Assembly: GCA_026018925.1 (NCBI GenBank)
Contig: JAKSZU010000006.1
Span: 127,983,592-128,047,591, forward strand
Direction of reading: 5' to 3'
DNA from: Tupaia tana
Taxonomy: Eukaryota; Chordata; Mammalia; Scandentia; Tupaiidae
DNA length: 64,000 bases
Shown here piece by piece: positions 30,511 through 41,142 of this stretch. The position numbers were made by a program, and so were the translations under genes. How positions within the stretch are numbered: the first letter of the stretch is position 1; each line of letters starts with the position of its first letter. The notes under the pieces were generated by a model, which was not told the DNA's origin, did no database searches, and saw only the letters and a list, made by a program, of their open reading frames with translations.

Positions 30511-30675
30511 AAATTTAAAGAGAAAAAAAATTAACATTAAAAATAAATAAATAAAGTATAGCTACAAAGTATATGCTCCCAAAAATCTGACAAATTTATA
30601 TATAAGAAATATGTTTTCAGTAGATAACCCAGAAAAAGACCTATCAAAATAATCATGGAATAAAAATGACAAATT

Positions 30676-30910
30676 ATGGCAGTTATGTCATTGGACTCCC
30701 ACATGGCCAACTGTGGTTCGAGTCCCAGACTCAGTGTCGTCAAACTCATGCCAAGCGCATGTGCATGCGTGCCCAAGATCCAGAGAGGGGATGAAGGAGG
30801 AGGAATTGTAGTGTGACCATCCCCAGAAGGGGTGATTTCCCCCTTTCTGTCTCTCTGTGTCTCTCTGGCAAACACTCGTACCCTATAGCAAAAACCTCTC
30901 TAAAAAAAAA
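30676..30910 (+). mobile_element. tRNA-derived SINE, long type, 5'-truncated
   Basis: Starts inside the A box (ATGGCAGTTATGTC) and is otherwise complete. Confidence 0.9.
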
Positions 30911-31217
30911 TAACAGCCCTGTATCAGTATTAACATTAGTGGAATTGTTTCTATACTGTGTTTTGTTCTGAAAGTCCGGCATTTTTTACAGATTAGAAGG
31001 GTGTTTGGAAACTATAATGGTAAACTAACAAATGAACAGAAAAAGAAAAAAAGTGCATGTTGAGATCAAGCAGAAATATATTAGTGGATTTATATTCTAC
31101 AGTTGTGTTAGATATTAATTAGACTTCTGTATAAGCAAAGTCCGGGGGAAAAGCACAGGAAACTCTAATTATATAATCTTCATACAGGAACAAGCTTTCA
31201 AAAGTGAAACCAGTCCC

Positions 31218-31475
31218 TTGGGTGCCTGCAGATGGCATAGCAGTTACATTGCTGGACTCTTACGTGGCTGACTGTGTGTGGTTCAAGTCTCATCCCATGA
31301 CTTAAAACTCAAGCTGGGCACATGTGCATACGTGCCCAGGATCCCAGGAGAAGGGATCGCTACATGGCCATTCCCACTGGGGGTGATTTCTCACGTTCCC
31401 TCTCACTGCCACTGTCTCTTTCTGCAGTGAGCACACGCTTCCTAAGGCAAAAGCCTCTTAAAAAAAAAAAAAAAA
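31218..31475 (+). mobile_element. tRNA-derived SINE, long type
   Basis: GGGTGCCTGCAGATGGC to CTAAGGCAAAAGCCTC plus A tail. Confidence 0.9.
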
Positions 31476-31589
31476 GGTGATCCCAATCCCAGAAGGACAT
31501 ACTTGAAATGCATAATAACATACAAATTCCATAATACACGGTGAACATTAAATTTTTTGTTTATTGAATGAATTTGTTTTTTAATTCAC

Positions 31590-31782
31590 TGGGGCATATG
31601 TGCTATAGAGCATGTGTTCACCAGAAAGACAGAGACAGAAAGCCAGAAATCACCCTCCAGAGGGGATGGGCATGCACGCACACATGCCTGGCATGAGTTT
31701 AAGCCACCAGGTCCAAGACTTGAACAACAGATGACTACATGGGAGTCCAGCGACATAGCCATTATGCCAACTGCTGGTACCA
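31590..31782 (-). mobile_element. tRNA-derived SINE, long type, internal deletion
   Basis: CCAGAGGGGATGG joins directly to GCATGCACGCACAC: the segment with AATCCCTTCTCCTCC is missing. Confidence 0.88.
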
Positions 31783-31792
31783 ATTTGACTAA

Positions 31793-32034
31793 TTTTTTTT
31801 TTTTTTTTAAGAGAGATTTTGCTATAGGGTGCATGCACTCACCATAGAGACAGGGAGACAGAAATCACCTCCCGGGGGGAATGGCCACAATGCAATCCCT
31901 TCTCTATTCTCCTCTCAGGATTTTGAGCGCACATGCACACACACCTGGCATGAGTTTTAAGCTGCCGGGTCGAGGACTCAAGCCACAATCAAGTGGGAGT
32001 TCAGCAACGTAACCATTACACCGTCTGCTGATCC
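31793..32034 (-). mobile_element. tRNA-derived SINE, long type
   Basis: GAGAGATTTTGCTATAGGG to CCGTCTGCTGATCCC; probable target TTGACTAAT / ATGACTAAT. Confidence 0.92.
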
Positions 32035-32049
32035 CATGACTAATATGGT

Positions 32050-32728
32050 TTTTTAATCTCGTCTGTTTATATAAAATTAGGTAGAAACATGTTGGGGAAA
32101 CCATAAAAATGAGCCAGGTGTGCGTGTGTGTGAACTGGTATATACTTACATATATATTTTTGAATATGACAATCTGATTTACAGAAAATAAATATTCCCG
32201 TAGTTTTATTGTTGCCCATAAAATAAATATCTGAGCGTGTTCCTTGACTAGTCTTTTCACAGTAAATGTGTGACTTGGAACATCACATTTTCACCAAAAT
32301 GAATCTCTGATATTTAGATCCTGTGGAATCTAGAGTGTCTAAATGTCCACCCCGCTCCCTTCTAGCTTGAATTTTATGCAGTTTTCTGTTTCAGAGCCAT
32401 AAGGTAGGCCAACTCCAGAGCCGCCTTACCCTTTTATGGTGTTTTGTTTTTTTTTTTAATCAAGAAAATACCACCTCTGTTATTCTCTCTCTCCCCATTC
32501 CTTTATGTTATCCCTCTTTTTCTTTCTCCGTCATTGACCATGTACTACCGATGACCAGGTCAGGGTGAAATAACCTGATCTGCCTTTCTGGTTATTTAAG
32601 TAACACTAAAAATCTCCACTTTTGATTTTAGAAACAAAATAATCAACTCTACAACATTTCGTATGCTATCATGCTTTGCAGGAGTAACTCTCTATTTATG
32701 TTGTCAAATGTTTATTTTGTATTTGAAG
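32050..32728. other. intron, no feature seen
   Basis: Unique intron upstream of an exon; pyrimidine-rich near 32490-32530. Confidence 0.5.
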
Positions 32729-32938
32729 GAAAGACCGAGAAGTGCCGTGGACCAGCTCTGTCTGGCTGAAACTGTTCGGCCTAGGATGACTGTGGAAGAA
32801 CAAATGGAAAGAATAAGACGGCACCAACAAGCATGCCTAAGGGAAAGGAAGAAGGGGTTAGCCATTGTTGGCTCTTCAGACCAGTCCCCCTCACAGAGTA
32901 CTTCAAATACGCGGGATAATCCATTCCGGGCCACCCAG
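32729..32938 (+). CDS. PLEKHA5: PLEKHA5 coding exon (window exon 7)
   Basis: Acceptor TTTTGTATTTGAAG, donor CAG|GTGTGT; 210 nt, phase 0/0, 70 residues. ERPRSAVDQLCLAETVRPRM and TVEEQMERIRRHQQACLRER form a second predicted coiled coil/basic helix conserved in PLEKHA5-7; the rest is Ser-rich (SSDQSPSQSTSN). The AG used is the only one giving the conserved ERPRS start. Confidence 0.96.
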
Positions 32939-33007
32939 GTGTGTGTCCATTGCTTTTGACTATTCTGTATAAATCTAATACCACTTGAATTTTAGAATCA
33001 TAGAGGT

Positions 33008-33262
33008 CAGGACCAGCAGATGGCATAATGGTTATGTTGCTGGACTCTCACATAGTTGACCACGGTTTGAGTCCCAGACCCAGCAGCCTAAAACCATGCC
33101 AGACATGTGTACGTGCATGCCCAAGATCCCAAGAGGAGAATGGAAGAAAAGCAATTGTGGCATGGCCATTCTTCCGGGGTAGCGAGAAGGGGTGATTTCT
33201 CACTCTCTTGTCTCTCTGGCTAGTGCACGTGTCCTATAGCAAAAATCTCTCTTAAAAAAAAG
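33008..33262 (+). mobile_element. tRNA-derived SINE, long type
   Basis: GGACCAGCAGATGGC to CCTATAGCAAAAATCTCTC. Confidence 0.93.
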
Positions 33263-33276
33263 TAAAACAGCTCTCA

Positions 33277-33463
33277 GGGCTGCCAGGCTGCATGGTGGTT
33301 AAAGGTGCTGGATTCCCACTTGTATGACCATGGTTCAAGTCCCAGACCTGGCAGCTTGCTTTCTCACGTTCTGATTCTCTCTCTCTCTCTCTCTCTCTCT
33401 CCCCCCTCCCTAGTCAAATTTAAATAAATAAATAAAGTCAAATAAAATAATTCTTTAAAAAAA
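33277..33463 (+). mobile_element. tRNA-derived SINE, short type
   Basis: AGGGCTGCCAGGCTGC head, GGCAGCTTGCTTTCTCAC, CCCTAGTCAAATTTAAATAAA tail. Confidence 0.92.
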
Positions 33464-33539
33464 CTCTTAAAAGAAAAAATCATAGAGATACATGATTAGT
33501 GTTCTATAGTATAGATAACTGTTCTGTACTGTTTAATTT

Positions 33540-33715
33540 GTTTTTAATTTGTTTTTAATTTTTCACTTTATTTATTTATTTATTTGAATTTGACCAGAGA
33601 GAGACAGAAAAAGAGAGAGAGAGAAAGAGAAAGCAAGCTGCCAGGTCTAGGACTCAAACCATGGTCGGCCACGTGGGAGTCTAGCACCTTAATCACCTTG
33701 CCACCTCCTGGCCTC
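33540..33715 (-). mobile_element. tRNA-derived SINE, short type
   Basis: TTTGAATTTGACCAGAGAGAG tail to CACCTCCTGGCC. Confidence 0.92.
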
Positions 33716-34546
33716 CAGTTTCATTCTTATAATAATAATCTATGACACCTTAGTGAGATGTACATTTCCCCAGACTCCAGAGACCAAAGATGAATACCTG
33801 CTAGATGCCCTTGCACCAGCTGTGACTTAACCCTCTCTCTAAGGTGATGGTACAACCTGCTCTGTCTGCTGCACAAACACTGAAAACATACGAGCACTTT
33901 CAACTAGTGTAAAATGCCACGCAGGTTATCAAGATAGTCCCCAATTCCCTTCCCAATAAAATATGTATCGGTCTGTGTCCTAATTTAACATGACCTAAAT
34001 TACAGCAAGAGAGAGCTTCTACGTAAAAGTGTTAATTTGCCATCCATCCATCTCAACCTGAGCCTTGTGAAGTGACACCATTCCCTTTCTTTTCCCTTGT
34101 TGCCTCTCTTCCTAAATAAAATAGCGAAACTGGCAGATCCTATCACTAGCTTCTATCTGCTGCATCCCTGTTAGTGGACAGTTGTCACCTAGTGTTGGTA
34201 GCTAAGAGAGTTTATGCATCAGCTGCAAGTGCTTCTCTGTCCTAGTAGACATATCCCCTTTCCATCAAAGCAAGAGGAGACATAACTAATGGAGCTTAAA
34301 CATGCAGCAGTTAAATAATTGCACATTTTACAAATTGCAAAGCGAATGATCTTTAACAAAGAGAAATGAAGAGAAAAAGATATGTGGAGTACTGCTATGT
34401 ATGTACATTTCTTCTGTTGACTTTTTGTAAGGACACAAAACGTGGAGATATAGCTTTGGGGCATTTTCTCAGCTAATAGATACTATCTAGAAAATACACA
34501 TGTATGAACAGTATGAACCTAAAAATGCTAAATATCTTTTGGACAG
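33716..34546. other. intron, SINE-free
   Basis: No repeat or exon recognised. Confidence 0.55.
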
Positions 34547-34687
34547 ACTCAAAAGAGGGATGACAACATTAAGGAACTGGACGATGTCATTAGAGAAAAT
34601 GACGTAAAGCCAAACCATGAAACTCCTACAGCAGAAATTGTCCAACTGAAAGAAGCTGAGTCTCAAAATACGGATTTCAGCAAAGAG
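34547..34687 (+). CDS. PLEKHA5: PLEKHA5 coding exon (window exon 8)
   Basis: Acceptor ATCTTTTGGACAG, donor GAG|GTAGAG; 141 nt, phase 0/0. Encodes TQKRDDNIKELDDVIREND and an acidic, probably disordered stretch ending NTDFSKE. In-frame skipping would be possible. Confidence 0.94.
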
Positions 34688-34885
34688 GTAGAGAGATTAT
34701 TTAAAGTCTGATATTCCAAAGGGGTAGGTTTTTAAAGATCAGGTCAAGTGGTGAGATTGAAAATACAATTTTTTTTAGTCACATAACCTAAAGGCCATAA
34801 ATCTTACTGAAGCAATAGATCTCCTTTAATTTGATGGATATATTCAGCCATAGCAAAATATTCATCGGTTGAAAATGTTAAACAT

Positions 34886-35076
34886 TGGGACCAGCAGGTG
34901 GCACGTGGTGATTAGGGCGCTGGACACCCACATGGCTGACCACGGTCCGAGTCCTCGACCCGGTGGCTTGCTTTCTCACTTTCCCTGTCTCTCTCTCTCT
35001 CTCTCTGTTTCTCTCTGATCAAATTAAAGTAAAATGAATGAATAAACAAAATTAATAAAATTTAAAAAAACAAAAG
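34886..35076 (+). mobile_element. tRNA-derived SINE, short type
   Basis: GGGACCAGCAGGTGGC head; tail CTGATCAAATTAAAG. Target duplication about AAAATGTTAAACA / AAAATTTTAAACG. Confidence 0.93.
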
Positions 35077-35375
35077 AAAATTTTAAACGTCAGTGAAGTC
35101 TGGAATAATCAATCACTTGTTAACCTGTTAAAAAATCATATAGCCTAGCAGCTGAGACTTAGCGTGTGTGATCTCTTAGAACGGATCAACCTTAGTATCC
35201 TAGCAGTAAAGAATGCTAATGTTTTTAATATTCTTGAATCTAAATTTATTATCAGTAAATAATTAACTGTATATAATTTTTAAATGAACTTTTTATTATG
35301 GAATAATTTTAGATTCATAAAAAATAAATGTGATAAGAATGTTTTGAAAAGGACTTTTTTTTTCTTATTCTATAG
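35077..35375. other. intron, no feature seen
   Basis: AT-rich unique sequence. Confidence 0.5.
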
Positions 35376-35500
35376 TTTAAAAATACTGAAAATGTTTTTT
35401 ACGAAATGCTTTTTAAACCTGAGCCAAATGGAATAAATTCTGAGGAAGTGATGGAGAAAGAAACAGACAAAGAAGAAATGCCTGAGGATGTTGCACACAG
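35376..35500 (+). CDS. PLEKHA5: PLEKHA5 coding exon (window exon 9)
   Basis: Acceptor TTCTTATTCTATAG, donor CACAG|GTAATA; 125 nt, phase 0 in and 2 out. Encodes FKNTENVFYEMLFKPEPNG and an acidic run (EEVMEKETDKEEMPEDVAH). A young SINE begins 55 nt after the donor. Confidence 0.94.
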
Positions 35501-35555
35501 GTAATAATTCAAGAAAAACAAAGGAACTGTTCACATTAAAAACTGTATAACTGCT

Positions 35556-35822
35556 GGGACCAGCAGTTAGCATAATGGCTATGTCACTGGACTCCCATGT
35601 AGTCTATCGCAGTTCGAGTCCCGGACCCAGTGACTTAAACTCACGCCAGGTACGTGTGCATGCAAGCCTAAGATCCTGAGAGAAGAATGGAGGAGAAGGG
35701 ATTGTGGCATAGCCATCCCCCCTGGGGGGTGATTTCTCGCTTTCTGTCTCTCTGTCTCTCTCTGTCTCTCTGGTGAGCGCATGCACCTTATAGCAAAAAC
35801 CTCTCCAAAAAAAATAAATAAA
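35556..35822 (+). mobile_element. tRNA-derived SINE, long type
   Basis: Target-site duplication AAAAACTGTATAACTGCTGG (35537-) / AAAAACTGCATAACTGCTGG (35824-), the last bases shared with the next SINE's head. Confidence 0.95.
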
Positions 35823-35840
35823 TAAAAACTGCATAACTGC

Positions 35841-36110
35841 TGGACCAGCAGGTGGCATGGAGATTAAGGCAGCTAGATCATCCCATATGGCCAACTGCAG
35901 AGTTTGAGTCCAGACCCAGTGACTTGAAAAACATGCTGAGCACATGTTCATGCATGCCCCAAATCCCAAGAGGGTAATGGAGGAGAAGGGATTACAACAT
36001 AGCCATCACCTCAAGGAGTGATTCTCTCACTTTTCCTCTCTTTCTCTGCCTTTTTTTCTGTCTTTCTCCAACGAACACATGCGCCCTAGAGGAAACACTT
36101 ATAAAATACA
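35841..36110 (+). mobile_element. tRNA-derived SINE, long type
   Basis: TGGACCAGCAGGTGGC to GCGCCCTAGAGGAAAC; head carries GCAGCTAGATCATCCC, closer to the old type. Confidence 0.88.
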
Positions 36111-36121
36111 TACGTACATAC

Positions 36122-36369
36122 TGGGCCAGCCAGTGCAGCCAGTAGATAAGATGACTGAATCCCACATGGCCGACTTCATGGTTCAAGTACCAGACCTGGC
36201 AGCTTGCAAAAAAAAAAATACACCAGACATGTTTGTGTGTATGCCCAAAATCCTGAGAGGAGAATGAAAGAGGAGGGATTGCAGAATGGCCATCACCCTT
36301 GAGGGTGACTTTTTACTTTCCCTTTCTCTCTGCCTCTTTGGTGAGCACCCATATCCTATAGCAGAAACT
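36122..36369 (+). mobile_element. tRNA-derived SINE, long type
   Basis: GGGCCAGCCAGTGCAGCC head, GGCAGCTTGCAAAAAAAAA insertion, end ATCCTATAGCAGAAAC. Confidence 0.88.
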
Positions 36370-36855
36370 TTTTTTTATTTCATTTTCTTTTATACATTCA
36401 ATCACATTATTGTCTTACAAAATGGATATTTCAACAGGTAAATATTTGTCCCTAGTACAGTTGATAAAACTACAAAAGATCTTCAACAGCTAATACCACA
36501 TTTCTTTGTTCCATTAATGCTTTGCCCCCTATTTTTCTTCTAAATGTCCTTCCTCAGACCCTCCTCTTTCACATACACTATATCTGGTATTTATATCTAT
36601 ATACTGTGTTTCTATACCATTTAGTCAATTAGTTTCAGTCATAGAGTGCAGACACTTGGTATAAATTAAGTGGGGACATACAGTGCCTCTCCTTCATAGC
36701 CTGGCTTGCTTCACTCAGCAGTAAATCTTCCATATTCATCCACTTCCTGTCAAAAGCCAGGGTTTTGTTGTTTTTTATGGCCGAATAGTATTCCATTAAG
36801 TATATGTGCCACAGTTTTTCTATCCATTCATCTGTTCATGGGCATTTGAGAAATT
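36370..36855 (-). mobile_element. L1-type LINE 3' end fragment
   Basis: On the - strand: GAATGGATAGAAAAACTGTGG, CATATACTTAATGG, AATACTATTCGGCCATAAAA, GACAGGAAGTGGATGAATATGG, then a non-coding 3' end and an A tail. The first part is the well-known end of L1 ORF2; the reading frame is broken. 5'-truncated copy. Confidence 0.9.
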
Positions 36856-36929
36856 TTTTTTAAAAAATCATACTTAAGTGTTTAAAGATTAAATGTCATG
36901 GCTGGACTCTGCTTTAAAATAGTTTGAGG

Positions 36930-37203
36930 TGGGGACCAGCAGTTGGCATAATGGCTGTGTCACTGGACTCCCATGCGATTGACCATGGTTTGGAGTCCCG
37001 GACCCGGTGGCTTAAACTCATGCCGGGCACGTGTGCTCATATGCCCAAGATCCCAAGAGGAGAATGGAGAGGAAGGGATTGTGGCATGGCCAGTCCTCCT
37101 GGGGGGGGGTGATTTCTTGCTGTCTCTCTGTCTCTCTCTGTCTTTCTGGTGAGTGTACGCACCCTATAGCAAAAACCTTTCAAAAAAAAAAAATTAAGAC
37201 AAA
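36930..37203 (+). mobile_element. tRNA-derived SINE, long type
   Basis: Target-site duplication AAAATAGTTTGAGG (about 36917 and 37206). Confidence 0.95.
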
Positions 37204-37270
37204 TAAAATAGTTTGAGGAGTAGAGGTCTTGGGTTATAGATGAAACAAGATTGGTAAAGAATAGGTAATT

Positions 37271-37472
37271 GGGGCTGGCAGGTGGCATGGTGGTTGGGGT
37301 GCTGGAGTCCCATATGGCCAACTGCAGTTCGAGCCCAGAACCTGAAGCTTGCTTTCTCACTTTTCCTCTCTCTTTCCCCTTCTCTGTCTCTCTCTGGTGA
37401 ATGCATGTGCCCTGTAGCAAATTGGAATATAATAAATAAAATTGAAATAAGTAATTCTTTGAAAAATAAAAA
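37271..37472 (+). mobile_element. tRNA-derived SINE, intermediate type
   Basis: Short-type junction (GAAGCTTGCTTTCTCAC) but keeps GGTGAATGCATGTGCCCTG and TAGCAAATT before the AATAAA-rich tail. Confidence 0.93.
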
Positions 37473-37474
37473 TA

Positions 37475-37725
37475 GGGACTAGCAGATGGCATAATTGTTA
37501 TATTGCTGGACTACCACATGGCCGACCGCAGTCTGAGTCCCAGACCTGGTGAAGTGAAACTCACAGTGGGTGTGTACATGTGTGCTCAAAATCCCTAGAG
37601 GAGAATGGAGGAGAAGGGATTGTGCTGTGGCCATCCCACCTCAGGGGTGATTTCTTGCTTTTTTATCTCTCTGGTGAGTGCACCCGCCCTATAGCAAAAA
37701 TTTCTCTAAAATAGTAATAATAAGT
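37475..37725 (+). mobile_element. tRNA-derived SINE, long type
   Basis: GGGACTAGCAGATGGC to GCCCTATAGCAAAAATTTC. Confidence 0.92.
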
Positions 37726-37986
37726 AAAAATAAAAATCTTTTTAAAAATGAATGGGTAATTATGGAAGCTGACCGTACAGATTTCATATTTTGTTTGCAC
37801 TGAATTTATTGTGTTTGAAATTTTATTAAGTAAATGATAAATTGCAAGCAGAACGTTAGCAGGTACTAAATGTAGGTGATGTCATCTTTTCTGTCTGGTT
37901 AAAATTTGTCATGACAGAAACATTGGAAGGAAAATTAGTTGCATTCTATAATACCAGATTACAAAATAGTAACCTGTTTTCTTTAG

Positions 37987-38132
37987 CCCTCAAGGTGAGA
38001 CACAGATCACAAATCATAAACCAGAAGGCTACCCTGAAGAAATTACAAAGGACGACATTCACGAACAGGAAGAAACTGTTATTTCTTATGAGCCAACTCC
38101 TGAGGTGTCTAGAGGAAATCAATCGATGGCAG
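37987..38132 (+). CDS. PLEKHA5: PLEKHA5 coding exon (window exon 10)
   Basis: Acceptor TGTTTTCTTTAG, donor GGCAG|GTAGGT; 146 nt, phase 2 in and 1 out. Encodes SPQGETQITNHKPEGYPEE and QEETVISYEPTPEVSRGNQS. It is the branch point of two possible C-termini: joining 40665 gives the HFMCV end, joining 46805 gives a short alternative end. Confidence 0.95.
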
Positions 38133-38368
38133 GTAGGTATTACACATTTTATAATTTTCTCACTGGTACTTCCTCTGAACCTCTTAAGTCTAGTTTCCAT
38201 ACGAGGATTCTAACAAGGGAGCCACTTCAGTACGTAGACTGCAGGTGAGCCAGCTCGGGCCTTCTAACGTGCACCCAAGGAAAGCCACAATTGGGCAGGA
38301 GAGGGAAGGTCAGCCCTGCACAGCGTGCCCTGCTGTGAAGAGCAGCTCATTGGTATTGGTTTTTGTTT

Positions 38369-38537
38369 TTTTAAATTAATTTATTTATTACATTTAAGTT
38401 ATTATTATATTTTAATTTGCTATAAGGTACTTGTACTCACCAGAGAGAGAGGGAAAGTGAGAAAGCAAGCTGCCAATTCAGGACTCAAACCACCAACAGC
38501 CATGTGGGAATCCAGCACCTTCACCACCTGTCAGCCC
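38369..38537 (-). mobile_element. tRNA-derived SINE, intermediate type
   Basis: TTTAATTTGCTATAAGGTAC kept; B box region shortened. Confidence 0.9.
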
Positions 38538-38619
38538 CTTGGGTTTTTTTTGTTGTTTTTTGGGGGTTTTTTTTGTTTTTTTTTTTTAAATTGTAACACA
38601 TACGGTAAATTTTTTCTTT

Positions 38620-38803
38620 TTCTTTTTCTTTTTTTAAGAGAGAGATTTTTGCTATAGCACCATGTGCTTACTAGAGAGACAGAAAGCAAGAAATCATCCC
38701 CCAGGAGGGATGGCCACACCACAATCCCTTCTCCTTTTGGAATTTTGGGAATGCATGCACGTGGGCCTGGCGTGAGTTTTAAGCCTCTTGGTCCAGGATT
38801 CAA
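38620..38803 (-). mobile_element. tRNA-derived SINE, long type, 3' part of split copy
   Basis: TTTTTGCTATAGCACCATGTG to GGTCCAGGATTCAAA; the head continues at 39095 after a nested + strand SINE. Confidence 0.92.
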
Positions 38804-38842
38804 AAAAAAAAAAAAGAAAGAAAAAAAAACGGGACTAGCAGT

Positions 38843-38853
38843 TGGCGTAATGG
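38843..38853 (+). promoter_or_regulatory. RNA polymerase III A box in a SINE head
   Basis: TGGCGTAATGG matches the internal A box of tRNA genes; shown for one well-kept copy. Confidence 0.8.
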
Positions 38854-38885
38854 CTATGTCTCTGGACTCCCATGTAGTCGACTAT

Positions 38886-38896
38886 GGTTCGAGTCC
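38886..38896 (+). promoter_or_regulatory. RNA polymerase III B box in a SINE head
   Basis: GGTTCGAGTCC is a full B-box match, 32 nt after the A box, as in a type 2 internal promoter. Confidence 0.85.
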
Positions 38897-39094
38897 TGGA
38901 CCCAGTGGCTTAAACTCATGCCAGCCGCGTGTGCGTGTGTGCCCAAGATCCCAAGAGGAGAAGGGATTGCAGCGTGGCCATCCCCCGTAGGGGGTGATTT
39001 CTCACTTTCTGTCTCTGTCTTTCTGGCGAGCGCACACACCCTATTGCAAAAACCTCTCCAAAAAAAGAAAGCCGCTTCATCCAGGATTCAAACC

Positions 39095-39150
39095 ACCATT
39101 GACTATGTAGGAGTCCAGCGACGTAACCATTATGCCCTCTGCTGGTCCCG
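39095..39150 (-). mobile_element. tRNA-derived SINE, long type, head of split copy
   Basis: CACCATTGACTATGTAGG to CCCTCTGCTGGTCCC; belongs with 38620-38803. Confidence 0.9.
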
Positions 39151-39204
39151 TGGTAAACTTTTTCTTAAGAGAAAAATCCTTTTGTACTTGGAATAGGCCC
39201 CCCC

Positions 39205-39437
39205 CTTTATTTTAATTTTAAAATTGGTCCGAGGGTACATGCACTCGCTAGAAAGAGAGAAAAGGAAGGTGAGAAGGTACCCTCCTTGAGGGATGGTCAT
39301 GCCAAAATCCCTTCTCCTCCATTTGTCCCTCCTTTGGGGACTTGGGTATGCACACACGTACCCAGTGTGTGCCTCAAACTACACTGCTGGCAGTATGGGA
39401 TCCAGCTGACCTAACCGTTATGCCACCAGCTTGCCCT
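39205..39437 (-). mobile_element. tRNA-derived SINE, old type
   Basis: GGTCCGAGGGTACATGC, GTATGGGATCCAGCTGACC, CACCAGCTTGCCC. Confidence 0.75.
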
Positions 39438-39491
39438 GTACTTAAAATATTTACCAATTCTCAGGACCAGATTCTCAGTAGGGAACTGGAG

Positions 39492-39747
39492 TTTTTTTGT
39501 TTGTTTTGTTTTTTAAGAGAGAGTTTTGCTATAGGGCGCATGCACTTACCAGAGAGACAGAAACACAAGTGATAAATCACCCACGGGGGGGATGGCCATG
39601 CCACAGTACCTTCTCCACGGTCCTCTTGGGATTTTGGTCACACACACACTCAGCTTGAGGATTTTTAAGCCACCGGGTCTGGGACTCGAACCACAGTTGA
39701 CTATGTGGAAGTCCGGTGATGTAATGATCATGCCATGTGCTAGTTCT
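39492..39747 (-). mobile_element. tRNA-derived SINE, long type
   Basis: Target-site duplication GGGAACTGGAG (39481-39491 and 39748-39758). Confidence 0.95.
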
Positions 39748-39758
39748 GGGAACTGGAG

Positions 39759-40270
39759 AATTTAATCTCTCAAGTAGTAAAATAGGTTTGTTTACTCCGG
39801 GCCCCCCACATTTAGATTTTTGTTTGATAGACAATTCCTATCCATGGCCATGTTAAAAAGTAAATTGTTCTATGTTGTCCTCATTTTTTAGATTCTTCAC
39901 AGTTCTTTTTTTCTTCTTTTCTTTCTTTCTTTATAATTTTTCAGGGTATGGGCGAGATTATATTACTAGTACTTAAAATCAGCTTTGCTTCTTGTAATTC
40001 ATAAGCAAAAAGTCATTCCTAAAAAAAAAAAAAAAAAAAAAAGTCAGTCATTCCTAATAAGCCCCCTCCACTCCCGCCCTTTTGCAGAGGTGAGAGCAGT
40101 GAAATTCAATTATTTGCAGCTGTTCTTAGGAAAAGTATGGGGTTCCGGGCCGAGCATTTTCTGTCCCTTCCTTACATGGAAGACATACAGGTTATCATTA
40201 TCAGTTATGTTTCTTTTCTAGCAAACACTAAGTACAGTCTTTTCCTTTGCTTCTATCAATTACAAGACAC

Positions 40271-40307
<37 letters not shown>

Positions 40308-40664
40308 GGTCAGTGGCCATTTTTGCTTACTAAATGGCAGGTCTGGATCAAAGTGTTCTGGAAGTATTAGACCCACACCATTTAAGCCGTGTGTGGTCTT
40401 TAGCTTATTGAACTAGAAAAGACCCAGCAGAACCCACTGATACAAAACAGAATTTGTAAACAGTCTTTAGGGAACACTTCATACTGAATAATCAATGCCA
40501 GATTAGCAATCAGCTGTCAGCTTAGACCAAACCCAAATATAGCTATGATCTTATTCCCTCCCTAGAACATGTTCTAATTGTTGAGGGATCAAAGCAGCAG
40601 AATTTACTTCTCCAAATGCTTCTCCAAGGTTTTGATCTTCTTACGTTTTCTTGGTGTGTTTTAG
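39759..40664. other. intron with homopolymer runs
   Basis: No SINE or exon recognised; holds an A run at 40021-40042 and a T run at 40274-40304. Confidence 0.6.
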
Positions 40665-40759
40665 TGAAAAATCTGTCCCCGTCTCCTGAGTCCTCGGCGT
40701 CGCCAGGCCCATCCTCTCAGCCTCAGCTCACTGAAGGACCACATTTCATGTGTGTGTAG
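40665..40759 (+). CDS. PLEKHA5: PLEKHA5 last coding exon, main C-terminus
   Basis: Acceptor TTGGTGTGTTTTAG; with one base from exon 10 it reads VKNLSPSPESSASPGPSSQP and ends QLTEGPHFMCV, stop TAG at 40757-40759. The Ser/Pro-rich run looks like a phosphorylation-prone tail. The last four residues F-M-C-V have hydrophobic residues at positions 0 and -2, as in class II PDZ ligands (inference). The exon probably ends at 40767 before GTACGT, so the stop lies within 10 nt of the final junction and would not trigger nonsense-mediated decay. Confidence 0.95.
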
Positions 40760-41142
40760 TCTCAGAAGTACGTTTGTCTTTGCCTTTGTGCTTTGCTGTT
40801 AAAGAATCTTTTGCTTGAATTTTATTCATTTATTGGTTTAGTGACTCAGAACCAAGACTAATTGTGCACTGTGCATTAGGGGTGGTTGGCAGAAAACAAG
40901 GCTATGTTTCTGAACCTTGCGTACAATAACTCAGGTTTCCGGCCCTGGCCCTTCCAAAGATTTGCTGTGTGACAGTGTTCTGTCTCTCCTGTCATCCTGC
41001 GTGAAAACAGCCGAATTTGGAGGTGCAGCCTCGCCAAGACAAGCCTCACAGTGTTCTGCAGCTGTGCTCGCCCTCAGTATTCCTTTCCGTGGTCAGGGCT
41101 GAGAACTCTGTTTCAGCCATTACGTGTTGATTGCATAATGTT

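Larger units (their letters stand above)
27880..30540 (+). mobile_element. ORF1-only LINE (HAL1-like)
   Basis: Pyrimidine-rich 5' leader (to 28076), a broken L1-type ORF1 (28077-29338), then about 1.2 kb of A-rich non-coding 3' region with no trace of the ORF2 endonuclease or reverse transcriptase, ending in an AAATAAATAAA tail. That structure matches HAL1 ('half-L1') elements, which encode only ORF1 and depend on L1 for mobilisation. A long-type SINE is inserted in ORF1. Exact 5' end and target duplication not resolved. Confidence 0.8.
38804..39070 (+). mobile_element. tRNA-derived SINE, long type, nested
   Basis: Inserted in opposite orientation into the host SINE; a 24-nt target duplication (38780-38803 and 39071-39094) is nearly identical, both ending TCCAGGATTCAAA. 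Confidence 0.95.

Noticed and set aside
36370-36855. Active L1 on the - strand
   Set aside because: Only the 3' end is present and the ORF2 remnant is broken; no ORF1 or 5' UTR.
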